Positions 16,282 to 24,355 of a stretch of DNA of 64,000 nt are shown in pieces. The DNA is from Streptomyces naganishii JCM 4654 (GTDB lineage Bacteria > Actinomycetota > Actinomycetes > Streptomycetales > Streptomycetaceae): positions 248,001 through 312,000 of the forward strand of contig NZ_BMVF01000008.1 in NCBI RefSeq assembly GCF_014650575.1. Reading direction: 5' to 3'. The position numbers and the translations under genes are program-made. Under the pieces are notes generated by a model. The model did not search any database and was not told the DNA's origin. It saw only the letters and a list, made by a program, of their open reading frames with translations. How positions within the stretch are numbered: position 1 is the stretch's first letter; each line of letters opens with the position of its first letter.

Positions 16282-16634
16282 TGCTGGTCCTCCGGTTGCG
16301 GCTTGGACAGGCGGACGTGGGCCGCGGCGGCCTGGGCGCCGGCCAGGGCGGACTCCAGGTCGGCGATGCGCGCGTCGCGCTCGGCGAGCTCGGCGCCCAG
16401 GCGGCCGAGCGCGTCGTCCACGTCCGCCATCCGGTAGCCGCGTGCGGCGAGCGGGAAGCGCAGGCTCTCCACGTCGGCGCGGCCCACCGGGCGGTCCGGC
16501 GGCAGCGGGTCGTGCAGCCGCTCGGGCGCCGCCTCCGGCAGCGGTCCGGTGCCCTCGCCGCCGCCGACCACCGCGAGGGTCACCGCGGCGACCACGACGG
16601 CGAGCGCGACGACCAGGAACAGGAACATAACCAT
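16278..16634 (-). CDS. Small DivIVA-domain membrane protein
   Basis: A 118-residue protein. An N-terminal membrane helix (MFLFLVVALAVVVAAVTLAVV) is followed by a linker and a DivIVA-like segment (about 55-100: LRFPLAARGYRMADVDDALGRLGAELAERD) predicted to form a coiled coil. The ATG at 16634 was chosen; a second ATG follows two codons later and ribosome binding is weak. It is translationally coupled to the DNA glycosylase gene. DivIVA-type proteins mark curved membrane and polar growth sites in actinomycetes; a role in linking repair to the cell pole would be speculation. Confidence 0.75.
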   Translation of the reverse strand: MVMFLFLVVALAVVVAAVTLAVVGGGEGTGPLPEAAPERLHDPLPPDRPVGRADVESLRFPLAARGYRMADVDDALGRLGAELAERDARIADLESALAGAQAAAAHVRLSKPQPEDQQ

Positions 16635-16760
16635 CGCTGAGGTCCCCACGGAGTTTCGGAGTCTGTCGGATGTGTCAGGGTCCGATCGTGCCATGCGAGG
16701 CTGACAGTTAGGGTCGCAGACGGCCGAAGACCAGGACGTACCAGGAGAGGTCGACAGGGG

Positions 16761-17621
16761 ATGCTCAGGCTGGGCAGGCGTGAATTCGACACGCACGAGC
16801 CGGTGATCATGGCGATCGTGAACCGGACCCCGGACTCCTTCTACGACCAGGGGGCGACGTTCCGCGACGAACCGGCCCTCGCGCGCGTGGAGCAGGCGAT
16901 CGCCGAGGGAGCCGCGATCGTCGACATCGGCGGGGTCAAGGCGGGGCCCGGCGAGGCGGTGTCGCCCGAGGAGGAGGCGCGGCGCACGGTCGGCTTCGTG
17001 GCCGAGGTGCGGCGGCGGTTCCCGGACGTCGTCATCAGCGTGGACACCTGGCGGGCCGACGTCGGCGAGGCGGTCTGCGAGGCGGGCGCCGACCTGCTGA
17101 ACGACGCGTGGGGCGGGGTCGACCCGCGGCTCGCCGAGGTCGCGGCGCGGTACCGGGCCGGGCTGGTGTGCACCCACGCGGGCGGCGCCGAACCGCGGAC
17201 CCGGCCGCACCGGGTGACGTACCACGACGTCATGGCCGACATCCTGAAGGTGACCGTAGGACTGGCCGAGCGGGCGGTCGCCCTCGGCGTGCCGCGGGAG
17301 TCGGTGCTGATCGACCCCGGGCACGACTTCGGGAAGAACACCCGGCACAGCCTGGAGGCCACGCGGCGGCTGGACGAGATGGTCGCCACGGGGTGGCCCG
17401 TGCTCGTCTCGCTGTCCAACAAGGACTTCGTGGGCGAGACGCTGGACAGGCCGGTGAAGGAGCGGGTGGTGGGCACGCTGGCCACCACGGCCGTGTCGGC
17501 GTGGCTGGGGGCGCAGGTGTACCGGGTGCACGAGGTCGCCGAGACCCGGCAGGTGGTGGACATGGTGGCGGCCATCGCCGGGCACCGCGGCCCGGCCGTG
17601 GCCCGGCGCGGCCTGGCGTAG
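16761..17621 (+). CDS. FolP2-type dihydropteroate synthase paralogue, probably not a functional DHPS
   Basis: A 286-residue TIM-barrel protein of the pterin-binding family. The NRTPDSF loop, VISVDTWRADV, LLNDAWGG and LIDPGHDFGKN correspond to DHPS pterin-site motifs. The canonical ESTRPG segment after DxGG is missing: residues 55-64 read DIGGVKAGPG. That loop contributes to p-aminobenzoate binding, and mycobacterial FolP2, which I recall with the same substitution, lacks DHPS activity. AGGAGAGG precedes the ATG. It is followed by a convergent LOG-family gene, and no other folate genes are present. Likely a related but different pterin- or glycan-linked role. Confidence 0.8.
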   Translation: MLRLGRREFDTHEPVIMAIVNRTPDSFYDQGATFRDEPALARVEQAIAEGAAIVDIGGVKAGPGEAVSPEEEARRTVGFVAEVRRRFPDVVISVDTWRADVGEAVCEAGADLLNDAWGGVDPRLAEVAARYRAGLVCTHAGGAEPRTRPHRVTYHDVMADILKVTVGLAERAVALGVPRESVLIDPGHDFGKNTRHSLEATRRLDEMVATGWPVLVSLSNKDFVGETLDRPVKERVVGTLATTAVSAWLGAQVYRVHEVAETRQVVDMVAAIAGHRGPAVARRGLA

Positions 17622-17639
17622 GGCGCCGGGCCGCACGCC

Positions 17640-18398
17640 CTACTTGCCCGCCTCCTTGGACATCAGGGCCACCGCCTCCTCCACGTCGTCGGTGACGTGG
17701 AACAGGGTGAGGTCCGCCTGGGCGGCCTTGCCCTGGGCGATCAGGGTGTTCTCCAGCCAGTCGACGAGGCCGCCCCAGTACGCGGTGCCGAACAGGACGA
17801 TCGGGAACTGGGTGACCTTCTGGGTCTGGACGAGGGTCAGGGCCTCGAAGAGCTCGTCGAGGGTGCCGAGGCCGCCGGGCAGGACCACGAAGCCCTGGGC
17901 GTACTTGACGAACATCATCTTGCGGACGAAGAAGTACCGGAAGTTCAGCCCGATGTCGACGTAGGGGTTCAGGCCCTGCTCGAAGGGCAGCTCGATGCCC
18001 AGGCCCACCGAGGTGCCGCCGGCCTCGCAGGCGCCCTTGTTGGCCGCCTCCATCGCGCCCGGGCCGCCGCCGGTGATCACCGCGAAGCCCGCCTCGACCA
18101 GGCCGCGGCCGAGCCGCACCCCGGCCTCGTACTCCGGTGAGTCCACCGCCGTGCGGGCGGAGCCGAAGACGCTGATCGCGGGAGGCAGCTCGGCCAGGGT
18201 GCCGAAGCCCTCGATGAACTCCGACTGGATGCGCAGGACCCGCCAGGGGTCGGTGTGCACCCAGTCGGTGGGAGCGCGCTCGTCCAGCAGGCGCTGGTCG
18301 GTGGTGCTGGCCTGCACCTGGCCCCGCCGCCGGAGGACCGGTCCCAGGCGCTGCTCCTCCGGTGGCCGCTTCTTGCCCTCCGGGTTGCCTGTAGGCAT
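17640..18398 (-). CDS. LOG-family (TIGR00730) Rossmann-fold protein
   Basis: A 252-residue protein with an N-terminal extension of about 70 residues. The Rossmann core starts at ISVFGSART and shows VITGGGPGAMEAANKGA and VLPGGLGTLDELFE, the PGGxGTxxE signature of the LOG family. Characterised members are cytokinin-activating phosphoribohydrolases acting on nucleoside 5'-monophosphates; the bacterial role is usually undefined. The ATG at 18398 has GGAGGGAG upstream. It is transcribed in the same direction as dapE, 117 bases downstream of that gene. Confidence 0.9.
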   Translation of the reverse strand: MPTGNPEGKKRPPEEQRLGPVLRRRGQVQASTTDQRLLDERAPTDWVHTDPWRVLRIQSEFIEGFGTLAELPPAISVFGSARTAVDSPEYEAGVRLGRGLVEAGFAVITGGGPGAMEAANKGACEAGGTSVGLGIELPFEQGLNPYVDIGLNFRYFFVRKMMFVKYAQGFVVLPGGLGTLDELFEALTLVQTQKVTQFPIVLFGTAYWGGLVDWLENTLIAQGKAAQADLTLFHVTDDVEEAVALMSKEAGK

Positions 18399-18515
18399 GT
18401 GCGCTCCCTCCGCTTGCGGTCGTTCCACCTCAGCGTAGATCTACGCGGGTTACGAGCGGGGGACCTCGGCATTTCCTGCGGGCAGCGGCAGGTCAGCGGG
18501 GTTCCGCCCGGCGGC

Positions 18516-19595
18516 TCAGGCGGTCAGCCAGGCCCGCAGGCGCTCCTCGCCCGCGAGGATCTTGGCGGTCTCGACCCGTTCGTCCCGCTTGTGCGCCAAG
18601 TGGGGGTTTCCGGGACCGTAGTTGACGGCCGGGACGCCCAGCGCGGAGAAGCGGGAGACGTCCGTCCAGCCGTACTTGGGCAGCGGGGTGCCGCCGACCG
18701 CCTCGATGAAGGCGAGCGCGGCGGGGTGGTTCAGGCCGGGCAGCGCGCCGCCGCTGTGGTCGTCGATCACGAACTCCTCCACCCCGCAGTCCGCGAAGAC
18801 CTCGCGGACGTGGGCGACCGCCTCCTCCTCGGTGCGGTCGGGGGCGTAGCGGAAGTTGACGGTGACCACGCACTCGTCGGGGATGACGTTGCCCGCCACT
18901 CCGCCCGAGATGCCGACCGCGTTGAGGCCCTCGCGGTACTCCAGGCCGTCGATGACCGGGTGACGCGGCTTGTACTCCGCGAGGCGGGCGAGGATCGGCG
19001 CGGCGGCATGGATGGCGTTGGAGCCCATCCAGCCGCGCGCGGAGTGCGCCCGCTCACCCTTCGTCTTCAGCAGCACGCGCAGGGTGCCCTGGCAGCCGCC
19101 CTCGACGTTGCCGTCGGAGGGTTCGAGGAGGATCGCGAAGTCGCCCGTCAGCCAGTCCGGATGGGCCTTGGCGACGTGCCCCAGGCCGTTGAGGTCGGCG
19201 GTGACCTCCTCGTTGTCGTAGAAGACGAAGGTCAGGTCGCGGTTGGGGGCCGGGACGGTGGCCGCGATGCGCAGCTGCACGGCCACGCCGGACTTCATGT
19301 CACAGGTGCCGCAGCCCCAGAGCACCCCGTCCCCGTCCAGCCGGGAGGGGACGTTCCCCGCGATCGGGACCGTGTCGATGTGGCCGGCGAGGATCACGCG
19401 CTCGGGGCGGCCGAGGTTCGTTCGCGCGACGACGTTGTTGCCGAACCGGTCGACAGTCAGGTGAGGCAGGGCGCGCAGCGCCGTCTCGATCGCGTCGGCG
19501 AGCGGCTTCTCCGTGCCGCTCTCGGAGGGGAAGTCGACGAGCCGCGCGGTCAGCCGCGCTGCGTCCAGCGTGAGGTCAAGCGGGGTATCGGCCAT
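18516..19595 (-). CDS. dapE: Succinyl-diaminopimelate desuccinylase
   Basis: A 359-residue M20 metallopeptidase-family enzyme. The dinuclear zinc site is visible as GHIDTVP, GTCDMKSG (bridging Asp), the catalytic FYDNEEVT (Glu), and a late NPHLAHKRDE (His). The dimerisation domain (about 175-290) carries GERAHSARGWMG. It hydrolyses N-succinyl-LL-2,6-diaminopimelate to LL-diaminopimelate and succinate for lysine and peptidoglycan synthesis. The aminotransferase at 21.5-22.6 kb belongs to the same pathway. The ATG at 19595 lacks a Shine-Dalgarno sequence but has TAGGGT seven bases upstream, suggesting a leaderless message. Confidence 0.93.
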   Translation of the reverse strand: MADTPLDLTLDAARLTARLVDFPSESGTEKPLADAIETALRALPHLTVDRFGNNVVARTNLGRPERVILAGHIDTVPIAGNVPSRLDGDGVLWGCGTCDMKSGVAVQLRIAATVPAPNRDLTFVFYDNEEVTADLNGLGHVAKAHPDWLTGDFAILLEPSDGNVEGGCQGTLRVLLKTKGERAHSARGWMGSNAIHAAAPILARLAEYKPRHPVIDGLEYREGLNAVGISGGVAGNVIPDECVVTVNFRYAPDRTEEEAVAHVREVFADCGVEEFVIDDHSGGALPGLNHPAALAFIEAVGGTPLPKYGWTDVSRFSALGVPAVNYGPGNPHLAHKRDERVETAKILAGEERLRAWLTA

Positions 19596-19602
19596 GACGA
19601 CG

Positions 19603-19608
19603 ACCCTA
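19603..19608 (-). promoter_or_regulatory. Candidate -10 box (TAGGGT) for leaderless dapE
   Basis: On the minus strand TAGGGT ends seven bases before the ATG. No Shine-Dalgarno sequence is present. Confidence 0.4.
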
Positions 19609-19677
19609 ACTTGCCGAACCCATCGGCCGCCGCTGCGCATTGTCCACACCCGGCTCGGCCGTCCCACCGGCCTCCGC

Positions 19678-19683
19678 TACCTT
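19678..19683 (+). promoter_or_regulatory. Candidate -10 box (TACCTT) for leaderless start at 19690
   Basis: TACCTT ends six bases before the GTG start and no Shine-Dalgarno sequence is visible. It diverges from the dapE box 70 bases away. Confidence 0.4.
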
Positions 19684-19689
19684 GTACGC

Positions 19690-20706
19690 GTGTCAGAGCC
19701 GTCCCCCACTTCCAGGCGTGGTGGCCGCCTCCTTCGGATGGGGGCGGCCCTCGTGGTCCTGCTGGCGCTCGCCGGCTACCTCACGGTGCAGTACCTCACG
19801 GGCGGCACCGGGGGCCCGGGCTGCGAGGTCGTCTCCGGCAAGGGCGACGGCGCCTCGTACGAGTTCACACCGGAGCAGGCGGTGAACGCGGCGACGATCG
19901 CCGCCGTGGGCACCGGGCGCAACATGCCCGAGCGCGCCGTGACGATCGCGCTGGCGACCGCCCTCCAGGAGTCCGGCCTGCGCAACATCGAGCACGGCGA
20001 CCGGGACTCGCTCGGCCTGTTCCAGCAGCGGCCCTCGCAGGGCTGGGGCACGCCGAAGGAGATCATGGACCCGGCGTACGCGGCCGGGAAGTTCTACGAG
20101 CACCTGGCCAAGGTCCCCGGATACACGCGGCTGCCGCTGACCGTGGCCGCCCAGCGCGTGCAGCGCAGCGGCTTCCCGCAGGCCTACGCCAAGCACGAGC
20201 CGGACGCGGTCCTGCTCTCCGCCGCGCTCACCGGGCACTCGGCCGCCACGCTGACCTGCCGGGGCCGCCCGGGCGCCACCCGGACCACCGGCCCGGACGC
20301 GGTGCGGGCCGCGCTGGTACGGGACTTCGGGCGGGACGTGATGCAGGAGGCCGGCGCGGAGGTCCGGGACGACGGCTCGTCCACGGCGCCCGCGCCGAGC
20401 GGCCCGCCCGCGTCCGGCTCGGCCTCCGCCCCGACCTCCGCGTCCGGCTCGGACGGGCGGACGGTGACGATCCCCGTGCGGGCCGGGTCCGGGAGCGCCG
20501 CCGGGGGCGGGGCGCGGGAGCGGGGCTGGCAACTGGCGCACTGGGCGGTGGCCAACGCCTCGGCGCTGCACATCGAGCGGGTGGCGTACGCGGGGCGTGA
20601 GTGGAGCTCCGGCATCACCGACAGCCGGTGGCACACGACGGACGCTCAGGGCGCGGGCGGCGCCGAGCGGGACTCCGGCTCGGTGCGGATCACCACGGAA
20701 CGCTAG
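19690..20706 (+). CDS. Membrane-anchored protein with lytic-transglycosylase-like core
   Basis: A 338-residue protein: basic N-terminus, one membrane anchor (about residues 16-36, MGAALVVLLALAGYLTVQYL), then an extracytoplasmic domain. Residues 85-150 (IALATALQESGLRNIEHGD, SLGLFQQRP, YAAGKFYEHL) look like the helical core of soluble lytic transglycosylases or goose-type lysozymes, with a candidate catalytic Glu94 followed by Ser and then GLFQQ. A Pro/Ser/Ala-rich segment (about 235-260) leads to a C-terminal region. Relatives in databases are, as I recall, sometimes labelled heavy-metal transporters, which nothing here supports. The GTG start is probably leaderless. Confidence 0.65.
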   Translation: MSEPSPTSRRGGRLLRMGAALVVLLALAGYLTVQYLTGGTGGPGCEVVSGKGDGASYEFTPEQAVNAATIAAVGTGRNMPERAVTIALATALQESGLRNIEHGDRDSLGLFQQRPSQGWGTPKEIMDPAYAAGKFYEHLAKVPGYTRLPLTVAAQRVQRSGFPQAYAKHEPDAVLLSAALTGHSAATLTCRGRPGATRTTGPDAVRAALVRDFGRDVMQEAGAEVRDDGSSTAPAPSGPPASGSASAPTSASGSDGRTVTIPVRAGSGSAAGGGARERGWQLAHWAVANASALHIERVAYAGREWSSGITDSRWHTTDAQGAGGAERDSGSVRITTER

Positions 20707-21022
20707 TACGGGCCCTCACTCGCCCGGGTTGTGCGCGCACCGCCGGCGCGGTGGCGCGGACGGGTTTTCGCACGCTCGCCCCCGTGGCCGTCAAAGCCCT
20801 TGGGAGCAAAGGGCCGTAAGGATTCGGCAGACAGTCGGACCGGGCGGCTTTTGCCCGCTTTCATCCGCAGCCGATAATGCGACGCATTACCGACTCTTTA
20901 CCTTGGTGCGCCGCAACCTTCGACGATCTCGGGCGGTAGTCACTGCGTCCGAGGCCCACCCGGTCGGCCGACCAACCGCCGGGCGGGGCAAGGCACTTCA
21001 GTCAACCCGTCGAAGGAGCAAC
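20707..21022. other. 316-bp intergenic region with a promoter candidate
   Basis: No gene is evident. Sequence around 20851-20910 is less GC-rich than its surroundings and contains the promoter candidate listed separately. Confidence 0.5.
20851..20878 (+). promoter_or_regulatory. Candidate vegetative promoter for secreted protein gene
   Basis: TTGCCC (20851-20856) and GATAAT (20873-20878) are separated by 16 bases. The start codon is about 145 bases further on. Confidence 0.45.
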
Positions 21023-21460
21023 ATGTCCCTCCCCCTGACCCGCCGGATCGCCCGTGCCGCGCTGATCGTCGCTGCGGGAGCGGCCGCCGGGGCCGGTGCG
21101 GCCGGCTCCGCCAGCGCCGCCCCCGCGCTGCCGGCCACCCCGAACCTCGGCGGCCTGACCGCCCTGGACGGTGCGCACGCCGGCAGCACCGTGGACGGCG
21201 CGGCGCAGCACGTCACCGGGGTCGCGGGCGACACCGGCGGCAAGGCGCTCAGGCAGGCGGTGCCGGCCGCGGGCAAGGCCGGCGGCAACCTGGTGCGGAA
21301 GACGGCGCCGGTCGCGCAGAAGGCGGCGGGCGACGCGGCCGGGTCGGCCGGGGGCGTGCTCGGCGACACCGCGAGGACCGCGACCCAGGGCGGCCTGCCG
21401 ACCCAGGCGCTGCCGGCGCAGGGCCTGCCGGTCCAGGGCGGGCTGCCGCTGGGCGGCTGA
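21023..21460 (+). CDS. Small secreted Ala/Gly-rich protein
   Basis: A 145-residue protein with a clear Sec signal peptide: RR near the start, a hydrophobic Ala-rich core and an AxA cleavage site (SASAAPA, cleavage near residue 34). The mature part is low-complexity, with three imperfect Ala/Gly repeats (QAVPAAGKAGGN, KTAPVAQKAAGD, GSAGGVLGD) and a C-terminal GLPTQALPAQGLPVQGGLP run. No enzymatic motif. GAAGGAG precedes the ATG. Similar genes occur in many Streptomyces, and some carry misleading ATP-binding labels, which this sequence does not support. A strong terminator follows directly. Confidence 0.75.
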   Translation: MSLPLTRRIARAALIVAAGAAAGAGAAGSASAAPALPATPNLGGLTALDGAHAGSTVDGAAQHVTGVAGDTGGKALRQAVPAAGKAGGNLVRKTAPVAQKAAGDAAGSAGGVLGDTARTATQGGLPTQALPAQGLPVQGGLPLGG

Positions 21461-21474
21461 GCGGCCCGGCGAAC

Positions 21475-21515
21475 GGTGAAGGGGCCCGGAGGAGGATCCT
21501 CCGGGCCCCTTCACC
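21475..21515. terminator. 18-bp perfect hairpin terminator, probably bidirectional
   Basis: 21475-21492 pairs perfectly with 21498-21515 around a five-base AGGAT loop. It lies between the convergent secreted-protein gene and the aminotransferase gene. Confidence 0.85.
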
Positions 21516-21545
21516 ATGCCCTGGCCAACAGGCGTACGGCACCGG

Positions 21546-22637
21546 TCACAGGCGCCGTACCGCCGCCGCCACCCGCTCGTCGGTCGCCGTGAGGGCCACG
21601 CGGACGAACTCGCCGCCGGCGGGGCCGTAGAAGTCGCCGGGGGCGACCAGGATGCCGCGCTCGGCGAGGCGGGCCACAGTGTCCCAGCAGGACTCCCCGC
21701 GCGTCGCCCAGAGGTACAGGCTGGCCTCGCTGTGCTCGATGCGGAAGCCGTGGGCGAGCAGGGCCTCGCGCAGCGCGGTGCGGCGGGCCGCGTAGCGCTC
21801 GCGCTGCTCGCGGACGTGCGTGTCGTCGCCGAGGGCCGCCACGACGGCCGCCTGGGTGGGCGCGGAGGTCATCATGCCGCCGTGCTTGCGGATCTCCAGC
21901 AGCGGGCCGAGGACGGCCGGGTCGCCGGCGAGGAAGGCGGCGCGATAGCCGGCCAGGTTGGAGCGCTTGGACAGGGAGTGGACGGCGACGACGCCCTCGT
22001 ACGAGCCGCCGTTGACGTCCGGGTGGAGGACGGAGACCGGGTCGGCCTCCCAGCCCAGCTCGATGTAGCACTCGTCGGAGAAGACCAGGACGCCGTGCTC
22101 GCGCGCCCAGGCGACGATCCGGGTCAGCTCCTGCTTGCCGAGCACCTTGCCGGTGGGGTTGGACGGGGAGTTCAGCCAGAGCAGCTTCAGGCCGGCCGGG
22201 TCCAGCTCGGTCGGGTCGTCGTAGACCTCGTAGGCGGCGCGGGCCAGGCGGGCGCCGACCTCGTAGGTCGGGTAGGCCAGGTGCGGGAAGGCGACCCGGT
22301 CGCCGGGGCCGAGGCCGAGCTGGCTGGGGAGCCAGGCGACGAGTTCCTTGGAGCCGACGACCGGCAGGACGTGCCGGTGGGTGACGCCGCGCGCGCCGAG
22401 CCGGCGCTCGGTCCAGCCGGTGATCGCGTCGCGCAGCTCGGGCGTGCCCCAGACGGTCGGGTAGCCCGGCGAGTCCGCCGCCGCGACCAGCGCCTTCTGG
22501 ATCAGCTCGGGAACCGGGTCGACCGGCGTGCCGACGGACAGGTCGACGATGCCGTCGGGGTGGGCGGCGGCCGTCTTCTTGTACGGCTCCAGCTTGTCCC
22601 AGGGGAAGACGGGGAGCCGGTCGGAGACTGCGGACAC
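21546..22637 (-). CDS. dapC: Class I/II aminotransferase, DapC type
   Basis: A 363-residue PLP enzyme. LWLNSPSNPTGKV, VFSDECYIELGW and the PLP-lysine motif SLSKRSNLAGYR are complete. The opening FPWDKLEPYKKTAAAHPDGIVDLSVGTPVDP is typical of actinobacterial succinyldiaminopimelate transaminases, some of which also act on prephenate. It would supply the substrate of DapE, encoded 2 kb away. The GTG at 22637 was chosen because the family begins there, though the ribosome binding site is poor. It lies downstream of the ferredoxin gene on the same strand, with an inverted repeat between them. Confidence 0.9.
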   Translation of the reverse strand: MSAVSDRLPVFPWDKLEPYKKTAAAHPDGIVDLSVGTPVDPVPELIQKALVAAADSPGYPTVWGTPELRDAITGWTERRLGARGVTHRHVLPVVGSKELVAWLPSQLGLGPGDRVAFPHLAYPTYEVGARLARAAYEVYDDPTELDPAGLKLLWLNSPSNPTGKVLGKQELTRIVAWAREHGVLVFSDECYIELGWEADPVSVLHPDVNGGSYEGVVAVHSLSKRSNLAGYRAAFLAGDPAVLGPLLEIRKHGGMMTSAPTQAAVVAALGDDTHVREQRERYAARRTALREALLAHGFRIEHSEASLYLWATRGESCWDTVARLAERGILVAPGDFYGPAGGEFVRVALTATDERVAAAVRRL

Positions 22638-22686
22638 GGGAATCAGGCTCTCTTTCGGTTGCGGAGAACGCCCCGGTGAAACGCCT

Positions 22687-22738
22687 CGGTCCCGTACGGC
22701 GGCGGGAGCGCTCGGGGCGATCAGGCCGTACGGGACCG
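22687..22738 (-). terminator. 14-bp inverted repeat between ferredoxin and aminotransferase genes
   Basis: CGGTCCCGTACGGC (22687-22700) and GCCGTACGGGACCG (22725-22738) are exact reverse complements around a 24-base loop, about 25 bases after the ferredoxin stop. It may terminate or attenuate transcription into the aminotransferase gene. Confidence 0.6.
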
Positions 22739-22762
22739 GGGCGGCGCCAAGGCGGGCCGCTC

Positions 22763-23083
22763 TTACTGGTTCTGCGGCGGCAGCGCGGCGATGACGGGGT
22801 GGTCGCGCTCGATCAGCCCCAGCTTGCTGGCGCCGCCGGGAGAGCCGAGCTCGTCGAAGAACTCGACGTTCGCCTTGTAGTAGTCCTTCCACTCCTCCGG
22901 AGTGTCGTCCTCGTAGAAGATCGCCTCGACCGGGCAGACCGGCTCACAGGCTCCGCAGTCGACGCATTCGTCCGGGTGGATGTACAAGGACCGCTGGCCC
23001 TCGTAGATGCAGTCGACCGGGCACTCCTCGATGCACGCCTTGTCCTTGACGTCGACACAAGGCTGCGCGATGACGTAGGTCAC
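22763..23083 (-). CDS. fdxA: 7Fe ferredoxin
   Basis: A 106-residue ferredoxin. Cys9, Cys17 and Cys50 fit the [3Fe-4S] cluster, and Cys21, Cys40, Cys43 and Cys46 the [4Fe-4S] cluster; Cys25 is the free cysteine seen in this class. The C-terminal tail (EEWKDYYKANVEFFDELG) is typical of actinobacterial FdxA/FdxC. It carries electrons at low potential, for example to cytochromes P450 or other oxidoreductases; no partner gene is adjacent. The GTG start (23083) has GAGGAGG upstream. Divergent from the GNAT gene. Confidence 0.95.
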   Translation of the reverse strand: MTYVIAQPCVDVKDKACIEECPVDCIYEGQRSLYIHPDECVDCGACEPVCPVEAIFYEDDTPEEWKDYYKANVEFFDELGSPGGASKLGLIERDHPVIAALPPQNQ

Positions 23084-23224
23084 GCTGTCGTTCCTCCTCG
23101 ATAGGGCGCTGGCGGAGCCTCCACAGGCCCCGCCGCCTGGCGCGCGGGAGCGCGGCGTAGTCGATGCCCGCCCCTAGTATCTCCGTTCCGGGGCACGATC
23201 CGAACAGGAGGGGTGGACCGACCT

Positions 23225-24346
23225 GTGGAAATCTCGGCGGCCGGACGCCTGAAGGTCCGTATCACCGCTGCTGACGTGGGCAAACGAGTCTCCGTACGGC
23301 GCTTGGGCGAACCTGGAGCGGCGGGTGAGAAGTTCACCGACACGGTCGGTGTTCTCACATCATGGAACGACGGTGTGCTGCTGATCACACGCAAGAGCGG
23401 CGAGACCGTCCGCATCGCGGAATCGTCGCTGGTCGCGGGCAAGGTCGTTCCCGCCCGCCACCCGGCCACCGCCCCTCAAGGAGGCGCTCCGCGCCACGTG
23501 ACGACTGCGCCGGCCCGGCGGCGGGGTCCGGCGGCGACGTACGCGGAACTCGCGCGTGTCGCCGCGCGGGCGTGGCGTCCGGTGGAGAGCGAGCGGCTCG
23601 GGGAGTGGGAGCTGCGGGCGGCCTCCGGGTTCACCCGGCGGGCCAACTCGGTGCTGCCGCTCGGCGACCCCGGCCTCCCGCTCGACGAGGCGCTGGCCGC
23701 CGTACGGCGCTGGTACGGCGAGCGCGGTCTGCCCGCGTACGTCCAGACCGCCACCGGCGCCGAGGGCACGCAGGAGACGCTGTGCGCGGAGCTGGAACGG
23801 CGGGGCTGGGTGCGCGAGGTGACGGCGGAGCTGTGGACCGGGGCGCTCGCGCCGGTCGCCGACCTGGCCGGGGGCTCCGGCGGGCCCGAAGGCCCGGGCG
23901 ACCCTGCGGAGGGCGCGGTCGTGCTGTCCCGTACGGCCGACGAGGCGTGGCTCGCGCGCTACCGGCGCAAGGGGCTGAGCGAGGTGGCCCTGGAGGTGCT
24001 GGGCAGCGGGCCCTCGGTGTGGTTCGCGACCGTGCCCGGTGAGGGCGGGGACGCGCCGGCCGCGATCGGGCGGTGCGTCGTCGACGGGCGCTGGGCGTCC
24101 TTCGCGGCGGTGGAGGTGGACCCGGCACGGCGGCGCCGGGGACTGGCGACCGCCGTGATGGCCGCGCTCGCCCGTCAGGCGCTCGCGGAGGGCGCGTCGG
24201 CCGCCTGGCTCCAGGTGGAGACCGACAACGCCGGGGCGCGGGCCCTGTACGCCCGGATGGGCTTCTCGGCCCACCACGCCTACCACCACTACCGCGCGCC
24301 GGATCCGGTGACGGAATCCGGAACCTCCCCCACCGCGGGGCGGTAG
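23225..24346 (+). CDS. SH3-like domain fused to GNAT acetyltransferase (cg3035/Rv0428c type)
   Basis: A 373-residue protein with two parts. Residues 1-75 form a small beta-barrel-like domain (RLKVRITAADVGKRVSVRRL, VGVLTSWNDGVLLITRKSGE). Residues about 100-365 hold a GNAT region, with RCVVDGRWASFAAVEVDPARRRRGLATAVMAAL as the acetyl-CoA-binding motif A and ARALYARMGFSAHHAYHHY as motif B. The substrate is unknown. Two in-frame GTGs are possible (23213 and 23225); AGGAGGGG runs into the first, so I chose 23225. It is followed after nine bases by the transglutaminase-like gene. Confidence 0.8.
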   Translation: MEISAAGRLKVRITAADVGKRVSVRRLGEPGAAGEKFTDTVGVLTSWNDGVLLITRKSGETVRIAESSLVAGKVVPARHPATAPQGGAPRHVTTAPARRRGPAATYAELARVAARAWRPVESERLGEWELRAASGFTRRANSVLPLGDPGLPLDEALAAVRRWYGERGLPAYVQTATGAEGTQETLCAELERRGWVREVTAELWTGALAPVADLAGGSGGPEGPGDPAEGAVVLSRTADEAWLARYRRKGLSEVALEVLGSGPSVWFATVPGEGGDAPAAIGRCVVDGRWASFAAVEVDPARRRRGLATAVMAALARQALAEGASAAWLQVETDNAGARALYARMGFSAHHAYHHYRAPDPVTESGTSPTAGR

Positions 24347-24355
24347 GCGATCGCC

